Source: Chrysogorgia sp. JL179-B06
Taxonomy: Eukaryota; Cnidaria; Anthozoa; Scleralcyonacea; Chrysogorgiidae
DNA length: 64,000 nt
NCBI GenBank assembly: GCA_035772405.1
Contig: JAYKKM010000043.1
Span: 1,067,001-1,131,000, forward strand
Direction of reading: 5' to 3'
Made by a program: the position numbers and the translations under genes
The notes under the pieces: generated by a model
What the model was told of the DNA's origin: nothing
Database searches by the model: none
Seen by the model: the letters and a program-made list of their open reading frames with translations, nothing else
Shown here: in pieces, positions 1 through 12,176 of the stretch
Layout: every line of letters starts with the position of its first letter
How positions within the stretch are numbered: the first letter of the stretch is position 1

Positions 1-172
1 CATCATCTGTTGGAGCCGAAAAACATCCGTTCCATCTACTTTGGTGGTCGAGGCTATTTCGGTCGCCAGTGGTTGGATCCAAGGCGCTAAGCTTTGTAAT
101 CTGGCCTCAGGGTTTTTCAAATTCAAGGACTGGCAGTTTTTCAAATTCAACGAGGAAAAAGGCGACGAATAA
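1..172 (+). pseudogene. 3' fragment of an L-amino-acid oxidase gene (decayed)
   Basis: The first bases match the last part of the final LAAO exon of copy A (about 22870-23040), including the segment for the C-terminal flavin-site helix and a stop codon near 170. The frame is broken, and a short block containing the run TTTTTCAAATTCAA is duplicated in it. It continues off the left edge of the window. A near-identical fragment lies at 24403-24705, just upstream of copy B, so each intact-looking LAAO gene in this cluster is preceded by such a remnant. It cannot encode an enzyme. Confidence 0.85.
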
Positions 173-408
173 ACAGTTAGAGTTCTTCAAATGACTTATT
201 ATCATTGTACTTGGTAGGAGTAATAAGAACATGCATCATAGTATGAAACCTAAATATTTATAATCGTATGGTCTAGACTCTATGTGATATATCGTACTAG
301 ACTTATCGCAATTGGACAATAAACACTTATTGGATTCGACTTACGCATGATATCAACAATTATCCAGAGCGAGGTCATGTTATCGAGGCGGATTCGGGAT
401 AATTCTTG

Positions 409-1603
409 TTATTATATACACAAGCTCTGGATATGAGCTATTCTGCAATCTGATTGGTTCCTCTACTACTAGGCTATCAGCTCATATCCTACTAGTAGAG
501 AAATCTAGCAAAATGGCTGCCAGATTTGCAGAATTAAACGAAGAAGAAATTCAAGTTTTACTGTGAAATAGTACACCAAAATGCACACAGAAAGCAACCA
601 AATTCGGAATGAAAGTATTTGATGGTAGATAGAACAACTAGATTTTACGAAAAGCTCTCCAAATTTCATATTTTTAGAAAAACAGCGACGTTTAAAGTGT
701 CGTTGCTAGAAATATTTTTGGCCTTCAAAAAATTAAATTTTAGCGTTTCTACTTGGTTTACGAATGAATGGTTTACGAGTTCAAAGAAATTTGACAATAC
801 ATAACAGAAATGTCCAAAACAAAGTTAAATTCTTGCTTAATAAAGCAATTTCACATTTCTGCTATTAGTCAGAAAGATGCTTGTAAGTATAAAAACAACA
901 ATGAAGTTCATTAGAGCTGCCATTTAGATTTCTCAGAAAACGTCAAACAAAGGTTTTAGCATAATTGGTGACCCTACCTTTGCTGAAGCTAACCATATTC
1001 TTGAAGCTTTCGTCAAAGACTTGAGAAAGTCTGGCAAGATAGCTGGAGTAGTCTACAAAAAACCCATTTCAAAAGAGCAAAAGGCGGCCTCGGCAACACC
1101 GAAGATGAGTCCTACGGCAAAATCTTCCGTATTCGAGACTCAAGCATCCGCCCTGTGATCGAAACGATCCAAAAATACTTGAAGCATCTAAATCATGCCT
1201 GTGAAAGTCTCTTTCAGCGTCCAATCAAAATGCAATAAGTTTGATATCAACATGATCAAATTAACATGGCAGTCGGCGAAGCTCCACGACAAAAAGTACA
1301 GTGTTCAACTTTCACCATTGCAATGTGAACATTTACAACTGACTTTGCTGAACTGTTTTTTTGATCGGTAAAGTGGTTTTGCAGAGCGAAACTTTCTTCG
1401 TTCAAACTGTTTATAATATGAATGCCTTCCATGAGTGATTGATCGGCGTTTCACTTTCACGTGACATAATTTAATTATTCATATTTTGTCTTCATTACGC
1501 ATGACGGATGTCGAGAGAAAATTTAAAAATCTATTCAATTACTTGTATAATATAAACTTGCAATTTTATGTTGTTCATATTCCAGAGCTTGTGTATATAA
1601 TAA
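409..1603. mobile_element. TIR DNA transposon carrying a recombinase remnant
   Basis: The element begins TTATTATATACACAAGCTCT and ends with the exact inverted complement, so the terminal inverted repeats are at least 23 bp. It sits inside MITE 'b'; the intact MITE at 24852-24985 lacks it, which defines the boundaries. A second internal inverted pair (GATATGAGCT near 431 and AGCTCATATC near 480) follows the left TIR. The interior holds the decayed gene at 490-1240. No clear target duplication was seen. The superfamily is not assigned. Confidence 0.65.
490..1240 (+). pseudogene. Crypton/DUF3504-like tyrosine recombinase remnant
   Basis: An ATG at 513 opens a reading frame beginning MAARFAELNEEEIQ, followed by stops and frame changes. 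Further pieces in other frames resemble the KIAA1958/DUF3504 group of domesticated or mobile Crypton recombinases: a 'DPTFAEANHILEAFVKDLRK' block near 970-1030, a KKPISKEQ block near 1060, and an SLFQRP block near 1208. The catalytic tyrosine region is absent or unrecognisable. The family call rests on recognising these blocks and was not searched. The gene is clearly dead: it has several stops and apparent internal deletions. Confidence 0.5.
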
Positions 1604-1605
1604 AA

Positions 1606-1678
1606 CAGTTATTCCACTCACTCTCGTCGTATATGGCTGATATCAGCTCATATACGACTCGAGTTCGTGGAATAACTG
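1606..1678. repeat. 73-bp near-perfect hairpin
   Basis: The arms CAGTTATTCCAC and GTGGAATAACTG flank inner arms CGTATATG and CATATACG around the palindrome GCTGATATCAGC. It is absent from the paralogous position near 24950, so it was probably inserted or formed after the duplication. Confidence 0.6.
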
Positions 1679-1751
1679 CTAAATATCATGCGTAAGCCGA
1701 ATCCAATAATTATTTTATTATACATTCAAAATACAGAAGCAAAAAAGCCAT

Positions 1752-1844
1752 TTTGATATTTTGTAATTTTCGCGTGCTTTGAGGTAGTGATGTCATCAGC
1801 GTCCAATATTCATTTTGCATTTTCATTCTCATGCATTTTGATTG
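1752..1844 (+). repeat. Repeat R1, left half
   Basis: The first half of a dispersed repeat of about 210 bp, also present whole at 25016-25227 and 38472-38677. This copy is cut by the MULE-like element that follows, and its right half resumes at 2860. Confidence 0.75.
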
Positions 1845-2859
1845 CTGCCTCGTATCCATGCGTCTCAATCCTTGTACGCGCGCGTATTGGCAAGGCGGAG
1901 GAGCGGGGCGAACGAGGCGCGAAGGGGCTGCTGGGAGCGGGGAACGCCTGGCAGATCTTGCAAGTGTTATGGCGGTCAACAGCGTTAGGAACCGGAAAGC
2001 TCTAGAAATCATTTCGATTATTCCAGAATACCTGCTTGGGAGCAATTTTAGAATACCCATCCACTTTTGAAACCGCATTTAAAGGCAGAAATACAAACCA
2101 GGTTGCTCTAAAATCTCTTTAAATATTTAAATGTCGAAGGTTTCTATTGCGTATACTTGTTGACGTTGCGTTGATAGTTATCAAAATTAAACGCGGTTTA
2201 AAATAGAACGAAGCAATTGTATATATGATGAACTTTCCGTAATTTGACTCTTTTACTAACTGTCAACAGATACAAATAGCGAAAGTGGACGGGTATTCTA
2301 CAATTTAGCGGAGAGCGGATTTGATCATCATTATGCGAGTAATTCACAACAAGACAGGCGCAAACTCAGATCGAAAAACGATCGACGAAACTTACACGCA
2401 AGAAGTGTTCCAGAGCGTCGAGGACGTTTTGTTGCGGTTTTTTAACAGAAATAAACAGAATGAATCTAAAGTCTATAATACATATAATGCTGATAACGAA
2501 ACAGTAGCATTATTTACATACTTTGCAAACTTAGCTTTTTGAAAGCTTTATTTACATCTTGAAGTGTAGACATCTTGAATTCATCAAGTGTCAAAGGTCA
2601 TCCGATCATTGTAATCACCACGAATAAAGGCTCAGACAAAGGATCAAGTGTTATTTATTAAAACTGGGTCGAAAAAATAGCGAAATTTGAAAAAACAGCG
2701 GTCAAATAGAACGACTTGCAAGAAACCGAACTTTCTTGCAAGATACCGAACAGGATCTGCCAGGCATCTCAATTTTCTCTTCCCGCCTTCCCAGCAGCCC
2801 CTTCGCGCCTCGCTCGCAGGCAATTCGCGCGCGTACAAGGATTGAGACGCCCGAGGCAG
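1845..2859. mobile_element. MULE-like non-autonomous DNA transposon
   Basis: Imperfect terminal inverted repeats of roughly 100 bp start CTGCCTCG. Both ends carry GCGTCTCAATCC, TTGTACGCGCGCG and GGCGCGAAGGGGCTGCTGGGA-type blocks in opposite orientation. The element is flanked by the 9-bp direct duplication TTTTGATTG (1836-1844 and 2860-2868). The paralogous locus near 25115 has one copy of the 9-mer and no insert. Long TIRs with a 9-bp duplication are typical of Mutator-like elements. No transposase is recognisable inside; the AT-rich interior (about 2080-2640) has only short, unrecognised open frames. Confidence 0.75.
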
Positions 2860-2975
2860 TTTTGATTGGCTGTTGGCATACAGCTAATTCGTGACATCGG
2901 CTTCCTGTGACGACAATGTTCCAATATTGTGGTTCAAAAAGTGTAGCTATGACATCATTCCAATACCTTGTTCCT
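2860..2975 (+). repeat. Repeat R1, right half
   Basis: This resumes the R1 repeat after the MULE-like insertion and ends in CCAATACCTTGTTCCTAGCTT. The same R1 end at 38676 is where the Rep/transposase array begins, and here the TA in CCTAGC is uninterrupted. Confidence 0.75.
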
Positions 2976-3080
2976 AGCTTGCTGTTGCCGGCTTGTTTAC
3001 GGCGAAAGAAAATGGGAAAATGGCGAGTTCTTCGCAAAGATTCGCCAACGCATTGCTTTAGCACTTCTTATGCATAATAA

Positions 3081-3230
3081 AACAATTATTGGATTCGGTT
3101 TTCGCATGATATCGAGAATTATCAAGGCCTCAGTTTGTGTTATCCTCCTCAGCCATCTTCGGTAGATAACACAAACCTCGGCCTTGATACTTCTCGATAT
3201 CATGCTTCATCTCTGTCCAATAATTATTAA
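3081..3230. repeat. Foldback MITE 'a', copy A
   Basis: Two arms of about 64 bp, inverted relative to each other, start ACAATTATTGGATTCGG, run to TGTGTTATC and are separated by a loop of about 20 bases. The paralogous copy is at 25299-25447. Confidence 0.8.
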
Positions 3231-3351
3231 TTAAGTATTTGACGGAAATGACGCCACAGATGGTGGACATTGAGAATTAACTGGAGTATGTCGACTGCAC
3301 TAAGGAACAACTAAGACTGAAGTTTGAATGTATAATAATAATAACGTATAG

Positions 3352-3958
3352 GCTATATACATGGACACTTGGAGCTACTCATTTTATCTTCTCGTGGTGA
3401 TAATATTTTTCACTCGTTTGCTTCTCTCACTCGTGAGAAGTATTGCCAACATAATAGACAAACAGGACAAGCTGAAAAGCTAAAACGAAACAGCATAACG
3501 AGAATCGGCACTCGACGGCTATACTTGGAAATATCGCATGATTAACAATTCGATTCCCGCATCTCTTCGACTGTTTGATCATCCTCGAACCAAAATTATG
3601 CTGACTATAATTAACAGTCATCCTTTGAATGTATTAGCAAACTCTTTAATAGTCTCGTTTACCAGGAGCGTCTTCGTGCTAAACAACAAACATTGAAAAC
3701 GGAAGTAGTTCTTAACCAATTGAATATCACGTATTAACTAAATTTTCTAAGCGACCAATCATGGTCCACTATCTAAATTCCGTATAGTAGCTACTTCACA
3801 GAACACGATTAACGGCGCTGGTTCATAGTCTGTGTTTTTGTAATTTCACAGACTGACGTAGATTATATACATGGCTACTTGGAGATACTCATTTTATCTT
3901 CTCGTGGTGATATTTTTCACTCGTTTGCTTCTCTCACTCGTGAGAAGTATTGCCAACA
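3352..3958 (+). repeat. Direct repeats of about 90 bp flanking a 410-bp spacer
   Basis: The block from 'TATATACATGG' through 'GAGAAGTATTGCCAAC' occurs at about 3352-3450 and again at about 3863-3958. Copy B has a single block (about 25562-25658), so A gained a copy plus spacer. This could be a segmental tandem duplication or a decayed element with direct terminal repeats; no coding content is seen. Confidence 0.6.
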
Positions 3959-3959
3959 C

Positions 3960-4800
3960 TCGAAGATAAAATTCGTTTCTCCACATGGTCATGCAGTACA
4001 ATAGCCTCCTTCGCAGGCAACTCATGAGTGTCTTCCCGCGATTTGTTTTTAACTTCCGGGAGATACTTTAATAAATAACGGGAGATATTTTTTAAATTTT
4101 AACTTCCGGGAGATACTTTGAATTAAGTTACACGGAAAAGATTGCTTCGAGGTACAAGGAATTGGAATTATAAGATCACATTATAAGAATTACAGGAACA
4201 ACTTTTCATGGAAAAGCTTCGAGATTGGATTTTAAGAACGGAGACTTAGTTCAGAGAAGCGATGAAACTTTCTTGACTGCCGAGTTATGCTCGTGGAGGT
4301 AATAGATTGAGCTTTCCTGTACTTAGCTAAGGAGTCATTTTTCTCATGTTAGTACACAGAAAACCCGGCAACACAGTACGGCATTTTCCCTCTTCAAAAA
4401 CGAAACTCGACAACAAAAACCTCAAAACAAACAGTAACAAATGTTTTTAAAAACCCTTCAACACTTGTCAACATGCTCGGACTGACATATTAAAATGGCT
4501 GACTATATACAATTATCTAAACACCTCTACGGCTCTACAACTTAAAGGAAAAGGATCTCAACCCTGACGCCATCCTTTTTATGAAATTTTTTGGGGATAC
4601 TTTGCAGTCAAGAACGTGTGAAATCTTATAATAAACTAAATGCAAACATTAAAATATTTAATTAAGAAAATTGGAATGAGCCCATACCAGTACTTCTATG
4701 GTAATCCGAACGAAGCACTGATCTTGTCAACCGAAGATATATGAATTAAAACAACACATATAAAAGATAACATGATTGTGATATGGAGTTCGTAAGATCG
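3960..4800. other. Non-coding spacer shared by A and B
   Basis: It aligns with about 25660-26550 of the second duplicate with scattered substitutions and small indels. It contains runs such as CTTCCGGGAGATA, repeated near 4045-4120. No gene, RNA gene or mobile-element terminus was recognised. Confidence 0.5.
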
Positions 4801-4809
4801 ATCGATCAA

Positions 4810-5030
4810 AGTTCTACGAAATGGGTTTAACAGTAAGCGTTTATAGGTTTTTGCCAGAAATTTCTCCTGAAGAATTAATACCTGGAAATGTTTCGCAGTG
4901 AATTAAACCTGCCGGAAGTTCTAGGAAATGGGTTTAACAGTAAGCGTTTATAGGTTTTTGCCAGAAATTTCTCTTGAAGAATTAATACCTGGAAAGGTTT
5001 CGCAGTGAATTAAACATGCCGGAAGTTACT
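4810..5030 (+). repeat. Tandem repeat, two copies of about 107 bp
   Basis: The unit begins GTTCTAnGAAATGGGTTTAA and ends at CTGCCGGAA. There are two copies here and three in the paralogous segment (26562-26885), so copy number changed after the duplication. Confidence 0.85.
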
Positions 5031-5049
5031 GAAGTTGTCAATTCGCTGT

Positions 5050-5051
<2 letters not shown>

Positions 5052-5088
<37 letters not shown>

Positions 5089-5180
5089 TATATACATATA
5101 TATATACATATATATATACATATATATATACATATATATATACATATATATATACATATATATATACATATATATATAGT
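5052..5180. repeat. (TA)n tract with CA interruptions
   Basis: A TA microsatellite with the higher-order motif TATATATATACA. It directly abuts the hammerhead ribozyme at 5186-5230. Confidence 0.95.
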
Positions 5181-5185
5181 TCAAT

Positions 5186-5230
5186 CTACAGACACGTGTT
5201 TCGCTGTACTACCACAGCTCATCAGTGTAG
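5186..5230 (-). ncRNA. Hammerhead ribozyme, type I (self-cleaving)
   Basis: Read on the minus strand it has every core element: stem I CTACA/TGTAG; core CTGATGA; stem II GCTGT/ACAGC with loop GGTAGT; core GAAA; a minimal palindromic stem III (ACACGTGT); and cleavage triplet GTC followed by TGTAG. Short stem III is typical of hammerheads in Penelope-like elements and animal retrozymes, which often act as dimers. It lies next to a TA tract and heads a sequence of about 200 bp (to about 5345) also found beside copy B. No experimental activity is implied. Confidence 0.85.
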
Positions 5231-5616
5231 CTTGGAACAATCTGGATGAGTCTGGCTGAACTATTATACACTTGCGATCGTCATTGATAACCGCTTGTGG
5301 GACAGCGAGCGCATGGGGCCACAGAGCTCAAACTGCCACAATAGTAGGGAGCGACGATATAAAAGTGTTGTTTTATATACTCTAAAATGTAGGTTGATGT
5401 AAATATCGAACGCCAGATCTCCTACACACTATTTCGGAAGTACATCAACCTTTAAGCTGAGTGTATTTGATTTGTATATATATTAAAATGAATGCTTCCA
5501 GACACCACATGTTGTATCAACTGCGATTTAGATCTATAAATACTTATTACATATTGTCATATCTGGGGGTTTACCTAGAATTTCTTTGAAATCATATGAC
5601 AGCGAATGCTTGAAGG

Positions 5617-5627
5617 TATAAATATAG
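5617..5627 (+). promoter_or_regulatory. TATA box of LAAO copy A
   Basis: TATAAATATAG lies about 30 bp upstream of the presumed transcription start of the conserved first exon. The same box at the same spacing occurs at copy B (27734). Confidence 0.6.
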
Positions 5628-5647
5628 CTTCGGGTTTTTTAGCTCTT

Positions 5648-5773
5648 CGCAGAATTGCAAAGAAGAGAGGAGTGGAAACAGCAGCATCTTGACGACAAAC
5701 AAGCCATCTTATTGGTAATAGCCACAGCGTAGCTGAACTACAGACGTTTGTGGATATTGTCGCGAATTTAAAG
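5648..5773 (+). other. Non-coding first exon (5' UTR) of LAAO copy A
   Basis: The segment lies downstream of the TATA box, is conserved between A and B, and ends in AAAG followed by the splice donor GTGAGC at 5774. It has no useful reading frame. Joining it to the acceptor at 6479-6480 gives a 5' UTR spliced just before the ATG. Its 5' limit is estimated. Confidence 0.5.
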
Positions 5774-6491
5774 GTGAGCTTGAATTCTTTAAAGAGAATC
5801 CGTTGTCGTTTAAATTATTCGTTGTGATCATGGGTACATTCAAGGCGATCCCGGCCTCGCTCGCAAACAAATTCCTTAGTTAAATTTCAGCCCGGTCGCC
5901 GCTATGCGTATGTATGTAATAGCATAACAAATCTCAGCCCATGCTGAATTGAAATCCAAGTTCATTATACGCCGGAAATGTTAGACCTGGTGTTCTATGC
6001 ACAGTATACAATAACAATTATACGCATCTTTATTCCTCTTCTATATGTTATTCAAACTTCTTATTCAGTTCACACTGCATGTCCAATAAATGTCCTTATT
6101 ATTCTAATATATCTGATGTTTACATAATCCTATGTTTACATATCTAGGACCATGCTCCCAAACCAAAAACCATTATCGTCAATATACAAGCTAAGGCCAA
6201 ACGTCAAATCGCTCTCTTGAAAATACTCAAAGCGTAAATAATTGAGCTCATAATGTACTGCATCTTAACCTTATAATTGGTGCCTTTCATAATCGGTGAT
6301 AATGATAATAACACGAGTTTTGTCGGGTCATACTGTATATTGCTTATTTGTGGCACTTGTAGACTCCTTATCGTCGCTACTCATGAATATCTATATAATA
6401 TCGATAATTAGATTGCAGCATAGAAACCAATTTTACTAATTTTTTATAGTATTCTAAGCTTTGTACTCAAATCATTTTTAGTTTGAAAACA

Positions 6492-9400
6492 ATGGCAATG
6501 GAGACAGATGGTTTTCAGAAGGGCGAGGAGGATTTCGATCCACTTCAATATCTGGGTTTCCTTCCTGGTGCCGACGTTGGGACCAACCTACTCAAGCAAA
6601 CATTTTACGAAATGTTGGTTGCCAAAGGCTTAGTGTACATGTATAAAAAGGGTTATGACGTTGACCCTGACTCGCCAATCGTGACAAGTGTCGACGAAAG
6701 TACTCAGCCGAGAGACAGTGGGGGAAAGACCAAAAATAAAAAGAAAGTGCTGGTCGTTGGAGCAGGTATCTCTGGTCTTGCAGCCGCATACGAGCTGAAA
6801 CGTGCTGGACATGAGGTATGATTCCTTTGCGAGATGACGGCCTGCAAGTAGAAGGAGTATTTCTTCCTTTATAACAAACTGAAAAGCCTTGTGTTTTTAA
6901 TTAAAATAATAATGTGAATTTGTAATTCTTGATTTTTCTGTTGCAACTTCTTCACTACATAATGGTAACATTGTAAATATAGGTCACCATTCTTGAGAGA
7001 CAACAGCGTGTTGGTGGAAGAATCAAGACAGTTCATTTTAAAATCGATCCATCAGGACTCCGCGGGGAAGGTATATAGTGCCGAATCAGCAGATTTATGT
7101 ATTATATTTAGCGCTGGTCTTATGGGAGCGGTCATTATTTATGGAGCGGTAAGGGGGTGGATGGTTTTTCAGGCGTAAACTACAAATCTCCCGCATAACC
7201 CCTCTCTTGAGCAATAGTTGACCTTACCCCTCCTTCAGACATTGAAAAAAAAATCGTAACACCTCCTCAAGGAGATTTTAAGTTTAATAACACTCCTTTT
7301 ATAATATATAAAACTAGAAGTTACTATCGCAAGGGGAAGTGCTGCCTCAAAAGTCATGGGAAGCCTAATTTTTGATAAAATTTCCAAAATGAACCCAGTG
7401 TAGTATGCACACATTTCCACATTTCTATAAATTCATTAATTATATTTAATTAATACAGCAGACTTAAATTACAAATGACTATCACTTATGACTTATTACT
7501 TGGGCAGTTGGGCTACCCCCTGTGGGGTAGTACCAAGTTTTAAAATGGGTCGCGATTCTTTATTTAACCGGTCAACAGAATGCGTCTAAATTTCAAAAAT
7601 GAGCGCTGACCATAAACGCGTGTGTTCATATATATAATATAACACGCTTCTTTGGTCGCCATTGATCAATTTTAAAGACTCTTAGTAGCAAGTTTGTGAT
7701 ATTAAAGATTGATAAGGAATGTGGCTGGCAAGTATCTTATTCATAAACACGCTCATAGACCTACACTAAAAGCAAAAGATGAGCGATTTCGAAACAGGTT
7801 GTTCCGCGATCTCGATAACCGTACGCTGATGTGTACTCGATCAAATCTATGTTCACATGTTTTATTGAATCGATCAAACTTATCTTTAAATGTGTTGTTG
7901 AATTGTGCTGAAAAATGTTGCTCAAATGATGTAAATCGAAGAACGAATAACATTGATGAAGTAAAATTTGATGTGATATATTTGGCCGAACAGACTCGAC
8001 ATATTATAAAGGTAACTGTAATATTTTTGATAACATTTATTGCCTGTATTGTTTATTGCGATGTCATAGAAAATAAAGTCGATGCTATTCAACAATTTAT
8101 TGTTTCATATCTATCGAATATGTATTTTATATATGACTATGCAGTTGCAGTACATTCACATATTTTGCCCAATAAATCAGGAAACATGTTGCCATGGTAT
8201 AACCCTGTTTCACTTGATATTTTACCTGTAAATGAGACTGCAAAATGTTCTGGATTAGCAGTACAAGTTATTGTTGATGTTAATAAATCCAAGACTCTTC
8301 ATACGACAAACGAAAGAAGATCTCGTTATTATTACTTGGGCTAGCAATTCTTTATTTTTCCGGTCAACAAAATGCAACTAAATTTCAAAAATGAGCGCTG
8401 ACCATAAAAGACACGTATGCCACGCTTCTTTGGTCGCCATTGATCAATTTAAAGACTCTAGCAAATTGCCAAATTTGTGATATTAAAGATTGATAAGGAA
8501 TTTGGCTGGCAAGTATCTTACTCATAAACACGCTCATACTACTTACAATCGCAGCTGATGTGTACTCGATCAAATCTATGTTTACATGTTTTATTGAATC
8601 GATCAAACTGTTTAAATTTGTTGCTGAATTGTACTGAAATATGTTGCTCAATTGCTGTAAATGGAAGAATGAAGAACATTGATGAAGTGATAAATGAACT
8701 TAATAATGAAGTGAATATGAACGCTGAATGGAAAAACGTTTATACATGTACTATAAAGGTAACTCCTCTAACTGTAATATTTGTAATACATTTTATTGTC
8801 TGTATTGTTTATTGCAGTGTCATACAAAATAAAGTCGATGCTATTCAACATTTTCTTGTTTCATATATATGATAATAATTTGATGTGAACATTATTATAG
8901 TTGGAGTTGTGCAAGCTGGTCTTATTAAATCATCAACCACCAATAATATGTTCCTCTAGTCTGGATTGACTTCACGCATTAACATATCTGATATTTCTGA
9001 AAAACCAAACTCTAATTACACTGGTATCAGTCTACAACACTTACAGCATTGTTGGAGTTGTACAAGTTCGTCTATTAAACCATCAACCACCAATTTCCTC
9101 TGGTCGCAAATGACTTTATAACATCAACATAAATTATTATGTAGCTGATAACATAATTGTTATGAAAGACCAATCTCTAATGACAATGATGTCTGAAGTG
9201 AAGCTGAGCCTCTACAACCACATAGTTGTCCCTTTGGTATCAAATGACTTCATATAATTAACATCAACATAATTATTTGATATTTATGAAAGACCGGATG
9301 CTAATAACACCCCTGTCTGAAGTGCAGTCCAAGAACCTCTACAACCAATTGCACAGTTGGAATTGTACAAGTTGGTCCTGCCAATCACCAATTTATTACT

Positions 9401-12132
9401 CTGGTATTAAATGACATTATACCATTGAGTTGACTGTATATAATTGGTCAATGACACAGCAAAATTATGCAAGTTAAACCTCAGTGTTAAATAAACTACT
9501 GTATACGGTATATAATTAAACACTCATTAAGAATCCAAGCAATTTCAAAACAGTCTGGTCTGCAACCATGCAACTTTAATAAAAAATCAACCAGATAAAA
9601 AGGGTCAACATGCCGTCAAATTGTAAACTACAGTACTGCTCAGAAATAACCTAACACTTAACTAAGTCACTTAGTTAAATTGTCGGATCGTGATTGTTAC
9701 GACTTAAGGAGTAATAATAATAAGTTATATTTACCAAAACCAAATACTAATGCCCTAAAAAGAACATTTGGGTATAGAGGTGCCATAATGTGGAATACCC
9801 TACCTTAAAATTTGTTTACACATATTGAAACTTTTAGCTCTTTAAATAATTAATTTTAATTGTAAATAACATAGCAAATTTTAAGACTTGTACATGTATT
9901 TTATATCTAATTTTTTTATCATATATTAATTACATGTAAGTTAACACGGCCCCATGAAAAACAATCCTTTTTGGATTGATGCGGTTACCGTGTATAAAGA
10001 TTTTTAAATAAATAATAAATAACTGCGGTTGCGGTTATTTTAAACAATGCTTGAACTAGTGTTAAACATTGGTAAATCATAATAATCTTCTATATTTATA
10101 ACATAGAAAACACTTCATATTTTCAGCATTTGCATGCATTGGCAGTTTAGGCAAGGCTGAACCCAAAATATAAATGTGATAGTTTTGTTAAATACTGTTA
10201 TTTTGGGTTATCATCCCATGTCCTATTTACACCAAACAAACAGTTACAGTTAAGGTCAGTTTGGGGGTTAATGATAGATCAAATATTTGGTGTAAATAGG
10301 ACATTTTGTGGGATTATTGGGGTGCCTTTGCAACGCTTTATATTCTGCGTGTGGGTTCGTTTGTTCGTTCAAAATCAGTGGTATATTTTTGACGCGACAT
10401 TTTTGACGGTCGCTCTTTTGTGCCCGAAATGACGAAATATGGCACAGTTTCCCGTGCATTTCTTTGATTAAATCATTGAAGAAACATAATACAATAGATG
10501 TACTGTCAAAAGTAAGTTTATTTTATCGATTTTAAGCTAAAATACGGCAATATTTTTTTGTTTATATATTTGTGATTGTTTGCTCTCCATAAACAGAGCC
10601 AGAGCCTGGGGAACCTGTGAATATGGCAGACAGCTTTATAAATATTCTGACTGTTTAATATTTCGTTGGTTCGTTTAATTATTAATTAATATATAGTAAT
10701 ACTTGCAAGATGAATCTCAAAGGCACTGCATTTTAGAACTGTGTCTGGTACCATATTTTTCATTTTAGATTCTGTATCCCACACTGCCGGCACCTGCTCC
10801 CCATATGTAGCCCAAGTTAACACCTAGCGGGTGTCTTGTCTGAATATAATTTGGCAATTAGGCTTTTGACTTTATACAATATACATTATGACTACAGTAT
10901 GTAGTTGGTGATTGGAAAACAAATTTCTGATAAATCACTGCTGCCACTATAAATCATGCTTCTTACTGTGGCAAAGCTGTCAGTGCAGGAATCGTGAGTG
11001 TCTGATATGTTATGATCAGCGTGAACACAATGGCTCCTGTGATTGAACTCACATCAATATACAGCTAAAAATAGAAGATAAAAGCCGTTAAATCCCGTGA
11101 CTCTTGAGAAATGTGCTGATAATTGAAACTAGTTGCCTTACCTTGACAAGAGAATCTTTCCTCAGCGAAATCGAAGTTGAAATTCGGAAGCACAACCACG
11201 AGCATTTGATTCGAATAGTTTCCGCATCCGGCGATTAAACGAACATCTACGAGTTACGTCATAAAACGTCATAAATCTGTGGACATAGGAACGAGACACA
11301 GCAAACCAAGTCAAGATTAGTGTGCTGCCTATAAATATTCAGTTTTAGTATAGTATATAGAATAGAATAGAATAAAACTTTATTTCACGAGGGAAAAGAT
11401 GTATTAACCATAAAGGTTATCTAACACACATTCCCTCAACATACTACAATTTTTACAAATATACAACAGACATAACTAATACACTATATATACAGTGGGA
11501 CTAATAATGTGAAGTAAACTAATTGATTTGAAACACATTTACAATTCAATAAAAATCACAGTTGAAGCAAAATAGGTCTTCTAGATGGTCAATACAAGTT
11601 AGTTTTTGAAGAAAGTAGTTATTTTTTATTAGTGGTAGTTATTCTTAAAGAAAAAGCATCAGAAGTAGATGCAGGTGACTTGGCGAGCTGTTTGCAAGCT
11701 GTTTGCATGGCAGCGTTAAAAAGAATCGAGGCGCTGTTTGGTTGCAATTGGGACGAAAGTTCTGTTCCTTACTCCTGTCACACTTATATTATTATTTCTA
11801 TTATTCTAATTATTCCCACTTTACTGTAACTTGTAAGTCCTTCTTGTAATATGTTTTAAAGTGACAAATTCATTAAACTAAACTAAACTAAACTAAATGT
11901 ACATTATAGAAAGTTCAACTTGAAATGAAAAAAATTCTCATATACCCTGCACTTAAAAAATAAAGGCAAACCTAAACACTATATACACATTAATATTTGA
12001 ATATAAAATCAAAGCCCAGCAAATAACTTTTAGGCACAGCATTTCAGTCGAACATTTTATTATAGCTAACGTTTCGTTGTATATCACAACATCATCAGAG
12101 CAGATTAACAAATACATGGTAAGTTCCTTATA

Positions 12133-12176
<44 letters not shown>

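Larger units (their letters stand above)
318..1720. repeat. Foldback MITE 'b', split by later insertions
   Basis: The left arm (about 323-400) and right arm (about 1684-1720) are inverted copies of one another, both carrying the run ATTGGATTCG (as its complement on the right). The intact version is at 24852-24985 in the duplicated segment. Here the centre is interrupted by the TIR element 409-1603 and a small hairpin at 1606-1678. Confidence 0.6.
7497..10845 (+). mobile_element. Candidate Helitron/Helentron-like insertion
   Basis: The proposed start is ACTTGGGC (7497). The proposed end has GTAGCCC, AGTTAACACC, a short hairpin (ACACC/GGGTG) and CTTGT (about 10812-10845). The same two end types, in reverse orientation, bound the precise 942-bp insertion at 28979-29920 in copy B. 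Copy B lacks this whole region, so it is an insertion. A subterminal 3' hairpin recalls Helitrons, but the CTRR terminus is missing and no Rep/helicase is seen. The interior includes a duplicated ORF block, degenerate repeats and a non-LTR fragment. Confidence 0.3.

Noticed and set aside
1485..1695. ORF of 69 codons at 1486-1695
   Set aside because: It crosses the TIR end, a hairpin and MITE sequence, so it is a chance frame.
2644..3064. Minus-strand ORFs of 64 and 120 codons
   Set aside because: They run across the MULE-like TIR into R1 repeat sequence, with no domain and different frames in the paralogous copy.
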